Shown one piece after another: positions 54,565-64,000 of a stretch of DNA of 64,000 nucleotides. The notes below the pieces were generated by a model. The model made no database searches. It was given only the letters and a program-made list of their open reading frames with translations, and was not told the DNA's origin. The DNA comes from CAVORB01 sp963736235 (GTDB lineage Bacteria; Pseudomonadota; Gammaproteobacteria; Chromatiales; Chromatiaceae): positions 990,740-1,054,739 of the forward strand of contig CAVTOR010000031.1 in the NCBI GenBank assembly GCA_963736235.1, in the 5' to 3' direction. Each line of letters opens with the position of its first letter. Within the stretch, counting starts at the first letter, position 1. The position numbers were made by a program, and so were the translations under genes.

Positions 54565-56081
54565 GCCTCTGCGTGCTCAACAGCCGCGCCCGCGAGGGTA
54601 TCGAGGCGCCGGAGGTAACCGTAGAGGTGCACCTCTCCGGCGGATTGCCCGCCCTGTCCATCGTCGGACTGCCGGAGATGGCGGTGAAGGAGAGCAAGGA
54701 CAGGGTGCGCGGCGCCCTGCTCAACGGACGCTTCCACTTCCCCGCGGGGCGGGTGACCATCAACCTGGCCCCCGCCGACCTGCCAAAGGAAGGTGGCCGC
54801 TTCGACCTTCCGATCGCCCTGGGCATTCTCGGCGCCTCCGGCCAGGTCCGGGGCGATGGCCTCACCTCCCTCGAGTTCCTGGGCGAGCTCGCGCTCTCGG
54901 GCAGCCTGCGACCAGTCAATGGTGTCCTGCCCGCGGCGCTCGCCGCGCGGGACGCCGGGAGGGCTCTGGTCCTGCCGCGGGAGAACGCCGACGAGGCCGC
55001 CCTGGTCAGCGATCTGACGATCTTCCCCGCCGATCATCTGCTCGAGGTTTGCGAGCACCTGAACGGCCCCGAGCCGCTGCGCCGATTCGAGCGGCCCGAC
55101 GACAGCCGACCGCGTACCGATTACTCGGATCTCCGCGAGGTCCGTGGCCAGGCGCATGCCAAGCGCGCCCTGGAGATCGCCGCGGCGGGGGGGCACAGCC
55201 TGCTCTTCATCGGCCCCCCTGGCACCGGCAAGTCCATGCTGGCCAGCCGCCTGCCCGGCATCCTGCCCTCGATGACCGAGCAGGAGGCCCTCGAAGCAGC
55301 GGCGGTGCGCTCCGTGAGCGGGCGGGAGCCCTTCGATCCCAAGCGCTGGCGCGAGCGCCCCTTCCGCTCACCCCACCACACCGCATCAGGTGTGGCCTTG
55401 GTCGGAGGTGGAAGCAATCCCCGCCCGGGGGAGATCTCGCTGGCCCATCTCGGCGTGCTGTTCCTCGACGAACTGCCCGAGTTCGATCGACGGGTGCTGG
55501 AGGTGCTGCGCGAGCCCTTGGAATCGGGTCATATCCACATCTCCCGCGCTGCCCGGCAGGCGGAGTTTCCGGCACGCTTTCAGCTCGTCGCCGCCATGAA
55601 CCCCTGCCCCTGCGGCTACCTTGGCGACCCCAGCGCGCGATGCCGCTGCACCGCCGAGCAGGTGAGCCGCTACCGGGCGCGCATCTCCGGCCCGTTGCTC
55701 GATCGTATCGACCTCCACGTCGAGGTCCCGCGCCTGCCCGCGGATGCGCTCAATGCCCCCGGCGGCAATGATGGCGAGACCAGCGCCCAGGTGCGTGCGC
55801 GGGTGGAGGCCGCGCGGGAGATCCAGATCGCCCGCGCGGGCAAGCCCAATCAGGCCCTGGCCCCGCGCGAGATCGAGCGCTTCTGCCGGCTGAGCGATGC
55901 TGGCCGGCGCATGATGACGCAGGCGCTGCAGCGGTTGGGGCTCTCGGCGCGCGCCTACCATCGGGTGCTCAAGATGGCACGCACCGTCGCGGACTTGGCG
56001 GGCGATGAGGCCATCGAGACCGGGCATCTGAGCGAGGCCATTGGCTACCGCCGCCTGGACCGCGCCGTCACCGCGCACTGA
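54561..56081 (+). CDS. comM: YifB/ComM family Mg chelatase-like AAA ATPase
   Basis: 506 residues. N-terminal LonC-like domain (VTVEVHLSGGLPALSIVGLP) to about 180, AAA core with Walker A GPPGTGKS at about 216-223, Walker B VLFLDELPEF, the CPCGYLGD zinc-like loop, and a C-terminal Mg-chelatase domain. ComM is a hexameric helicase that extends branch migration during natural transformation. The start is TTG 54561, overlapping the ubiK stop; it gives SLCVLNSRAREGIEAPEV, the expected N-terminus. Confidence 0.93.
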   Translation: MSLCVLNSRAREGIEAPEVTVEVHLSGGLPALSIVGLPEMAVKESKDRVRGALLNGRFHFPAGRVTINLAPADLPKEGGRFDLPIALGILGASGQVRGDGLTSLEFLGELALSGSLRPVNGVLPAALAARDAGRALVLPRENADEAALVSDLTIFPADHLLEVCEHLNGPEPLRRFERPDDSRPRTDYSDLREVRGQAHAKRALEIAAAGGHSLLFIGPPGTGKSMLASRLPGILPSMTEQEALEAAAVRSVSGREPFDPKRWRERPFRSPHHTASGVALVGGGSNPRPGEISLAHLGVLFLDELPEFDRRVLEVLREPLESGHIHISRAARQAEFPARFQLVAAMNPCPCGYLGDPSARCRCTAEQVSRYRARISGPLLDRIDLHVEVPRLPADALNAPGGNDGETSAQVRARVEAAREIQIARAGKPNQALAPREIERFCRLSDAGRRMMTQALQRLGLSARAYHRVLKMARTVADLAGDEAIETGHLSEAIGYRRLDRAVTAH

Positions 56082-56167
56082 TGGCCTAACGCCTGACCAC
56101 GCGTCCCGAGCAGACAGATTCGCGAGAACACCGGCGACCGCCACCGAGTCCGACGACACCCAGGGAC

Positions 56168-58066
56168 ATGCTGCAACTGCGCGATCTCGACCTCCGCCGC
56201 GGCACCCGCTCGCTGATCGCGGGGGCCAATCTCACCGTCTACCCAGGGCAGAAGGTCGGCGTGGTAGGAGCCAACGGCTGCGGCAAATCGAGCCTGTTCG
56301 CCCTCATTCGCGGCCGGCTCCAACCGGACGCCGGGGAGCGCTCGGTACCCGCCTCCTGGGAGATCGCCCACGTCGCCCAGCAGACACCCTCCGGGGAAGA
56401 GCCCGCGATCGGTTTTGTCATGGACGGGGACGCGGAGCTGCGGGCGGTGCAGCGAGGGCTCGCCGCGGCCGAGCAGGCGGGCGACGGCTTGCGGCAGGGT
56501 GAGCTGCACGGGAGGCTGGAGGCGATCGGCGGCTACGAGGCCGAGAGCCGGGCCGCCCGGCTGTTGCACGGGCTCGGCTTCGCCCCGGGCGAGGAGCACC
56601 GGACGGTTGACAGCTACTCGGGCGGCTGGCGTATGCGCCTGGGCCTCGCCCGCACCCTGATGTGCCGCTCCGACCTCCTGCTGCTCGACGAGCCGACCAA
56701 CCACCTGGACCTGGACGCGGTCATCTGGCTCGAGTCCTGGCTCAAGGCCTATCCCGGCACCCTGCTCCTGATCTCCCACGACCGGGACTTCCTGGACGCG
56801 ATCGCCGGCCATATCGTCCACATCGCGCACGGGCAGCTCAACGCCTACACCGGGAACTACAGCGCCTTCGAGCGCCAGCGCGCGGAGCGACTCTCCCAAC
56901 AGCAGGCGGCATTCGCCCGCCAGCAGCAGGAGATCGACCGCATCCAGCGCTTCGTCACCCGTTTCCGCGCGAAGGCCACCAAGGCCCGTCAGGCCCAAAG
57001 TCGACTCAAGGCCCTGGAACGCCTGGAGCTGATCGCTCCCGCCCACGTGGACTCGCCCTTCGGCTTCACCTTCGGCGCGCCGCGCGGACTGCCCCATCCG
57101 TTGCTGCGGCTCGAGGAAGTCGCCGCCGGTTATGACGGGCGGACCGTGATCTCGGCGGTGAATCTGAGCCTGAGTCCAGGGGACCGCATCGGTCTACTGG
57201 GGCCGAACGGCGCGGGCAAGTCCACCCTGATCAAAGTTCTCGCCGGGACGCTTTCCACCAACGCGGGGCGAAGGCTCCCTGCCCAGGCCCTCCAAGCGGG
57301 TTACTTCGCTCAGCACCAGATGGACCAGCTGCGGCGCGACGACAGCCCCCTCAGGCACCTGCAGCGCCTCGCGCCGGAGCAGCCCGAGCAGGCATTGCGC
57401 GATTACCTTGGTGGGTTCGGTTTCTCCGGCGACAAGGCGCTCGAATCCGTGGCAATCTTTTCGGGAGGTGAGAAGGCGCGGCTCGCGCTCGCCCTGTTGA
57501 TCTGGCGGCGCCCCAATCTGCTGTTGCTCGACGAGCCGACGAACCATCTGGACCTGGAGATGCGACACGCCCTCAGCGAAGCGTTGCAGGAATTCGAAGG
57601 CGCGCTGGTGGTGGTCTCCCACGACCGCCACCTGTTGCGGCTCACCACCGACACGCTGCTGCTGGTCGACGGTGGCGAGGTCATGCCGTTTGATGGGGAA
57701 CTGGACGAATACCCGGCGTGTATCGCCGCGCGGCAGGCGGCGAAAACGCCCGCGGCGGCCGTCGGTCCCGGCGAGGACGCGGTTTCCCGAAAGCAGAAAA
57801 GGCGCCTGGACGCGGAGCAGCGCCGGCTGCTGCAACCGTTGACGAACCGGCTCAAGGCACTGGAATCGCGGCTCGCCGAATTGACCACTCGGCGTAATGA
57901 GCTCGAGCGAGCGCTCGCCGCACCCTCCCTGTATGAAGAGGCGGGGAAGGCCGAGCTGCTCGATCTCCTGACGCAGAAGCGCCGTGTCGACGCCGATCTG
58001 GAAGAGACCGAGAGCGCATGGCTGGAGACGGGCGAGGATCTCGAACGCCTGGAGTCGGTCAGCTGA
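56168..58066 (+). CDS. ABC-F family ATPase (YheS/Uup type)
   Basis: 632 residues, two ATPase domains and no membrane part. Domain 1: Walker A GANGCGKSS (about 35-43), signature SYSGGWRMR, Walker B LLLLDEPTNHLDLD. Inter-domain linker with Gln/Arg-rich coiled coil (about 230-290). Domain 2: GPNGAGKST (about 345), FSGGEKARLALAL, DEPTNHLDLE. C-terminal coiled coil (about 540-630). ABC-F proteins act on the ribosome. The YheS subgroup is likely. Overlaps the next gene by one base (TGATG). Confidence 0.92.
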   Translation: MLQLRDLDLRRGTRSLIAGANLTVYPGQKVGVVGANGCGKSSLFALIRGRLQPDAGERSVPASWEIAHVAQQTPSGEEPAIGFVMDGDAELRAVQRGLAAAEQAGDGLRQGELHGRLEAIGGYEAESRAARLLHGLGFAPGEEHRTVDSYSGGWRMRLGLARTLMCRSDLLLLDEPTNHLDLDAVIWLESWLKAYPGTLLLISHDRDFLDAIAGHIVHIAHGQLNAYTGNYSAFERQRAERLSQQQAAFARQQQEIDRIQRFVTRFRAKATKARQAQSRLKALERLELIAPAHVDSPFGFTFGAPRGLPHPLLRLEEVAAGYDGRTVISAVNLSLSPGDRIGLLGPNGAGKSTLIKVLAGTLSTNAGRRLPAQALQAGYFAQHQMDQLRRDDSPLRHLQRLAPEQPEQALRDYLGGFGFSGDKALESVAIFSGGEKARLALALLIWRRPNLLLLDEPTNHLDLEMRHALSEALQEFEGALVVVSHDRHLLRLTTDTLLLVDGGEVMPFDGELDEYPACIAARQAAKTPAAAVGPGEDAVSRKQKRRLDAEQRRLLQPLTNRLKALESRLAELTTRRNELERALAAPSLYEEAGKAELLDLLTQKRRVDADLEETESAWLETGEDLERLESVS

Positions 58067-58593
58067 TGAGGCTTACCCTGCATGGCCAGCAGGCGCTGCG
58101 CCGCAGGCGTGCCGGCACCTGGCGACGGGTTCTTCGGCTGGTCCTGCTCCCGACCGTCGCGGTGCTGCTGCTCTACCTGGTGTGGCCCTACTTTACCCTG
58201 TGGCAGCTCGACCAGGCACTGGTGAGCGGCGACGCGGCGGCGCTGGACCGGTTGGTCGACCTGGCAGCCGTGCGGGGCGAGATCAAGCGGAAGCTCAACA
58301 AGGATTCCACCAGCGCCATCGGGGATCTGTCGGATCCCTTCATTCGCTGGCTGGAAGCAGGCATTCAGACCGCGGGCAGCGGCGCCGTCGATCAGCTGGT
58401 GACCTTGGACTGGATCCGCGATCAGCTGCTGGCTGACGTTGCAGGGAAGGGCCTTCTGCCACGGCTGTCCTTTGCCTTCTTCGACGCCCCGGATGGATTC
58501 CGCCTAACCGTCGACGGCTCGGGCGGCAACCCCGTGCATGCCCGTATGACGCTCGGCAACGCCGCCTGGCGCGTCTCGGCGCTCTACTATTGA
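58066..58593 (+). CDS. DUF2939 family protein
   Basis: 175 residues. A basic N-terminus and one membrane helix (about 27-45, LVLLPTVAVLLLYLVWPYF) precede a DUF2939 domain: LDQALVSGDAAALDRLVDLAAVRGEIKRKL-type start, ending NAAWRVSALYY. Probably inner-membrane anchored with a periplasmic domain; function unknown. Start codon overlaps the ABC-F stop, so it is translationally coupled. Confidence 0.82.
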   Translation: MRLTLHGQQALRRRRAGTWRRVLRLVLLPTVAVLLLYLVWPYFTLWQLDQALVSGDAAALDRLVDLAAVRGEIKRKLNKDSTSAIGDLSDPFIRWLEAGIQTAGSGAVDQLVTLDWIRDQLLADVAGKGLLPRLSFAFFDAPDGFRLTVDGSGGNPVHARMTLGNAAWRVSALYY

Positions 58594-58797
58594 ACCAGAC
58601 CTTGAATTCTCCATGATTCCCTGAAGTCCCGGCACGGCCGAATTTCCACCGCGCAGCACTTTCAGTGCTTACACTCTCGACCGGATATTTGGTTAAATCC
58701 CTAGCGCTCCTCGACCGGGCGGGTAATACGCTCGACACAATTCTGGCGCGAAGATTGCTTAGCCATGCAGTATTTCCAACCAAATCGGCGGTTCACC

Positions 58798-61317
<2,520 letters not shown>

Positions 61318-61326
61318 GCTGCCGCC

Positions 61327-62694
61327 ATGGCCGACGCAATCTCCCCGGCGACTGACATCGACCCGCCCGTGGCGGCGGCGACGCCCGCCATCGATCGCGG
61401 CGAGCTGTTGCCCGGGCATTTCATCCGCGAGCAGTTCGCCCGGGCGCGAGCCCATCTCGGCCAGTTCGAGCCGGGGCTGGTGGATTTCCTGCGCCTGGCC
61501 CGGCGCTCCATCACGGTCAACCTGCCGGTCGAGATGGACGACGGCACGGTGCGCAATTTCGTCGGCTACCGGGTGCTGCACAACCGGGTTCTCGGGCCCG
61601 GCAAGGGCGGCATCCGCTACCATCCCGGTGTCAACCTCGAGGAGGTCGCGGCACTGGCCGCCCTGATGACCTGGAAATGCGCCCTGGTGCGCGTCCCCTT
61701 CGGCGGCGCCAAGGGAGGCGTGACCTGCGACTCCAAGGAGCTCAGCATCGCGGAGCTTCGCCGCCTCACCCGGCGTTACATCTCCGAGCTAGGCGACAAC
61801 ATCGGCCCGCATACCGACATCCCGGCCCCCGACCTGTACACGGACGCCCAGACCATGGCCTGGATCTTCGACACCTACGACAACATGCACCCGGGCCGCA
61901 ACAACTGGCCGGTCGTCACCGGCAAACCCCTGGAGCTCGGGGGCTCCGAGGGTCGCGAAGAGGCCACGGGGCGCGGCTGCGTCTACGCCGCCGAACGTTT
62001 CCTCACGCTCGGCGGGGTACCCGGCCTCCCGAGCCTCGACGGTGCCCGCGTGGCCATTCAGGGCTACGGCGAGGTGGGCAGCATCGCCGCGCGCCTGTTC
62101 CGCGAGAATGGGGCGCGCATCGTCGCGGTCAGCGACTCACGCGGCGGCATACAGGCGGAGGACGACGCCGGTCTCGATCTCGATCAAGTCAACGCGCACA
62201 AGGAGCAGGAGGGCACGGTCGTAGGGCTTCCGGGCAGCCGCAGCATTACCAACGCGGACCTCCTGGCGATGCAGTGCGACATCCTGATGCCTGCCGCCTT
62301 GGGCGGGCAGATCCACAGCGGCAACGTTACCCGCGTGAGCGCGCGCCTCGTGGTCGAGGGCGCCAACCGGCCCGTGACGCCCGAGGCCGACAGGGCCTTT
62401 GCCGACAGGGGGATCCCGGTTCTGCCCGACATCGTCGCCAACTCAGGAGGCGTGACCGTCAGCTACTACGAGTGGGTCCAGAACATCGAGCACCAGTCCT
62501 GGCCGCTGGAAGAGATCACCCGTCGCCTGCGCGAGCGCATGTTCAATGCGGTGGACCGCGTGGTGGCGCGTTGGCGCGGCTTCCCGTCGGACTGCGCCGC
62601 GCGCGGCTTGTGCGCGGATCTTCGCACCGCCGCCATGGTGGAGGCCATGGAGCGACTGGCGCGCGTTACCCTGCAGCGGGGTATCTGGCCCTAA
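61327..62694 (+). CDS. Glu/Leu/Phe/Val dehydrogenase (glutamate dehydrogenase)
   Basis: 455 residues. Substrate domain with GKGGIRYHPGV and PFGGAKGGV (catalytic Lys), DIPAPD; NAD(P) domain with the QGYGEVGS Rossmann motif at about 243-250 and EGANRPVTPEAD. Interconverts glutamate and 2-oxoglutarate, linking to the nitrogen theme of the region, though the gene is not in the nitrogen operon. It lies nine bases after glgP. A repeat element starts directly after its stop. Confidence 0.93.
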   Translation: MADAISPATDIDPPVAAATPAIDRGELLPGHFIREQFARARAHLGQFEPGLVDFLRLARRSITVNLPVEMDDGTVRNFVGYRVLHNRVLGPGKGGIRYHPGVNLEEVAALAALMTWKCALVRVPFGGAKGGVTCDSKELSIAELRRLTRRYISELGDNIGPHTDIPAPDLYTDAQTMAWIFDTYDNMHPGRNNWPVVTGKPLELGGSEGREEATGRGCVYAAERFLTLGGVPGLPSLDGARVAIQGYGEVGSIAARLFRENGARIVAVSDSRGGIQAEDDAGLDLDQVNAHKEQEGTVVGLPGSRSITNADLLAMQCDILMPAALGGQIHSGNVTRVSARLVVEGANRPVTPEADRAFADRGIPVLPDIVANSGGVTVSYYEWVQNIEHQSWPLEEITRRLRERMFNAVDRVVARWRGFPSDCAARGLCADLRTAAMVEAMERLARVTLQRGIWP

Positions 62695-62844
62695 AGAAGC
62701 GATGATCCATTCAGCGCTTCCCGCGGCACATGGATGTGACGCCATCTTCAAGCGCGTAAGCGTTTGAAAATGTAGCCACCCAAGAACCACGCTTCTTGGG
62801 TGGCGTACTGATTTCGCCAGGATGGCCAATAATCGGCATCTCCC
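62695..62844 (+). repeat. Multi-hairpin repeat, long form (copy F)
   Basis: GATGATCCATTCAGCGCTTC, CCGCGGCACATGGATGTGACG, hairpin TTCAAGCG/CGTTTGAA, hairpin CCACCCAAGAA/TTCTTGGGTGG (perfect 11-bp stem), CCAGGATGG dyad (one arm lacks bases), ATCGGCATCTCC end. It starts at the first base after the glutamate dehydrogenase stop. Confidence 0.85.
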
Positions 62845-63111
62845 GAACGGCCGCCGCGGATCCGCTCGCGTAACGGAACTAGCGGCGGAAAAAGAAACAG
62901 ATCATGCAATCACGCACCTGCGTGAAAGCATGACCCGATACCGGAAAGCCCCCGCTTCGATGTGATTCCCTTCCTATTGTCTTGGTTGTAGTTCCGTTCC
63001 CTGTTGTTGGATCGCACTTGCCACCATCTGCGTCCGTATCAACCTTTCTCGTGTACGGAGCGGAAGCGCCCCGCGCCGTTTCTGCTGCGCGTCCCGCGGC
63101 GCGGCGGGCGT
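62845..63111. other. Intergenic, no supportable gene
   Basis: About 270 bases of mixed composition with an AT-richer patch near 62960-63000. Small overlapping frames are present without domains or ribosome binding sites. Confidence 0.4.
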
Positions 63112-63477
63112 TCACTCGCCTTGCTTCTCGCGCTCCCACATCTCGCGCAAGGCCAGCACACCGGAGGCGAACTCGCGCTGGTAGCGCTGAATCTGCTCTA
63201 CCGGCTCACCGTTCAATGCATAACGCCACTGCTCACTCCGGATGCGTTCGAGGTAGTCGGTCTGCACCGTGATCTCGCGCAGAACGATGCGAGATCAATC
63301 CGGGGTTCAGGTCGCGCAGCCGGTTCTGAACCTGCTCCTCAATGGTGAAACACAGGGGCAACACGCCCTTCTCGTCGCGGGGCAGCAGCGAAGGACGCGC
63401 TTGCGGGCCTCGTCGAGCCGATCGGGACCTGGGCCGTCCGTGGTCTCACCATCCTTCGGGGTAGGCATGACGCTCAT
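63112..63477 (-). pseudogene. Frameshifted conserved hypothetical gene
   Basis: On the minus strand, SVMPTPKDGETTDGPG and DRLDEARKRVL begin in one frame. PRDEKGVLPLCFTIEEQVQN and RLRDLNPGL continue in a second; LREITVQTDYLERIRSEQWR, YALNGEPVEQIQRYQREFAS and GVLALREMWEREKQGE finish in a third, ending TGA at 63112. The pieces make one coherent helical protein of about 120 residues with two one-base shifts. I do not recognise the family. Confidence 0.5.
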
Positions 63478-63494
63478 CCTCGAGAGTTGCTGTA

Positions 63495-63704
63495 TCAACC
63501 TATGTTGTCGCCCTGGCCGGGCGGGTCAGTGCAACGGGACTGGCTTTCCGGCCAGTGAGCCTCGTCTCGCGCGCGCTGCTCCGCATGGGCCAAGGCGTCG
63601 TACATGCGTTTCGGAGCGGGTGTCCCGTAGCGGGCCTCCCACCAACCGATGAAGCGACGCCAGAACTCGATCTCTTCTCGGATCTTGACCGCTGTTCGTT
63701 TCAA
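63495..63704 (-). CDS. Hypothetical protein, possibly truncated at its start
   Basis: 69 residues: KIREEIEFWRRFIGWWEARY, GTPAPKRMYDALAHAEQRAR, then a polar tail. The Trp/Arg-rich helical part looks genuine. The only in-frame start is TTG 63704; another frame (MTPSRAVWTRGRL from 63741) overlaps it, so a frameshift near 63700 may have cut the N-terminus. It ends 18 bases before the broken gene at 63477, suggesting a former operon. Confidence 0.45.
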   Translation of the reverse strand: MKRTAVKIREEIEFWRRFIGWWEARYGTPAPKRMYDALAHAEQRARDEAHWPESQSRCTDPPGQGDNIG

Positions 63705-63839
63705 GCCGCCCTCGCGTCCAAACTGCCCTCGATGGTGTCAAGCTACGCGACGCCGATCCCCGATCTTGCCTCTCCGCGACAATCGCTTTACCTTGCCCGA
63801 CAAGCGGATCTTTCCGCCGCCCTCAGAGGGAACAACAGG

Positions 63840-64000
63840 TTGACTCAAACCGTACTCGTATCGGCCGTCGGGCTCCTCAAGGGACTCGTCGAGTTCCACG
63901 GGCTCGATGAATCGCAATGCCTGCGCGAGGCCGGCGTTCCAGTCGAGAAGCTGAACGACCCGAATGGACGCCTATCGGACGAGGCCGTGGACGCGGCCTG
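63840..64000 (+). CDS. AraC family regulator, N-terminal part (runs off the window)
   Basis: TTG 63840 with GAGGG about ten bases upstream opens a frame that reads TQTVLVSAVGLLKGLVEFHG, LDESQCLREAGVPVEKLNDP, NGRLSDEAVDAA and continues past the window edge. This matches the N-terminal arabinose-binding-like domain (PF12625 type) of AraC regulators, the same class as the gene at 4255. The HTH part is outside the window. Confidence 0.65.
   Translation, partial: MTQTVLVSAVGLLKGLVEFHGLDESQCLREAGVPVEKLNDPNGRLSDEAVDAA

Overview
The window is high-GC, tightly packed bacterial chromosome. Its gene content points to a gammaproteobacterium, probably a sulfur-oxidising member of the Chromatiales and relatives. 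The pointers are truC, yajD, ubiK, comM, a YgbA-type gene, TorF-glnK-amtB and ompR/envZ, plus a secreted Gly/Tyr/Trp-rich protein resembling sulfur globule proteins. No tRNA, rRNA, CRISPR array or complete insertion sequence was seen.

Layout. 0.8-5.3 kb: two DUF1254/DUF1214 proteins divergent from an AraC regulator. 5.9-10.2 kb: pirin/LysR (both frameshifted), lgt, sulfur-globule-like protein, LEA2 lipoprotein. 10.6-14.0 kb: a Wolinella-type quinol:fumarate reductase operon (frdCAB). 14-25.9 kb: AEC transporter, DAHP synthase, a MotA/MotB-like pair, tpm, gnd, MgtC/DUF4010, lytic transglycosylase, and thiC behind a TPP riboswitch. 25.9-29.9 kb is accessory DNA: a HEPN/MNT toxin-antitoxin pair, decayed transposase-tail repeats, a DUF5658 membrane protein, and a lower-GC pair of genes separated by an integron attC-like site. 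These two encode a TIR/deoxyribosyltransferase-like protein and an Abi-like protein with an RX4H HEPN motif. 30-40 kb: GST, a small-protein pair behind a sigma-54 promoter and NtrC site, HMA2, SDR, SPOR, YgbA, DUF4149, Rap1a/Tai, DUF1840, a hybrid kinase and adk. 40-49.6 kb: a 30-residue membrane peptide gene, ompR/envZ, peroxiredoxin, yajD, truC, a hybrid kinase/response-regulator pair, ArsR and an M20 amidohydrolase. 49.7-54.2 kb: CDGSH protein and the torF-glnK-amtB-amtB nitrogen operon with its own sigma-54 promoter and NtrC site. 54.2-64 kb: ubiK-comM, an ABC-F ATPase, DUF2939, glgP, a glutamate dehydrogenase, a decayed tract and the start of another AraC regulator.

Cross-cutting signals. 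(1) Six copies of a multi-hairpin repeat of about 75-150 bp, four of them directly at or after stop codons. (2) NtrC/sigma-54 control signals at two loci, one of them driving unknown small proteins. (3) An unusual number of one-base frameshifts in conserved genes (pirin, lysR, frdB, DAHP synthase, slt, thiC, glgP). Many lie in GC-rich or C-run tracts and look like sequence errors rather than true gene death. Those loci are reported as broken reading frames with the expected product named.
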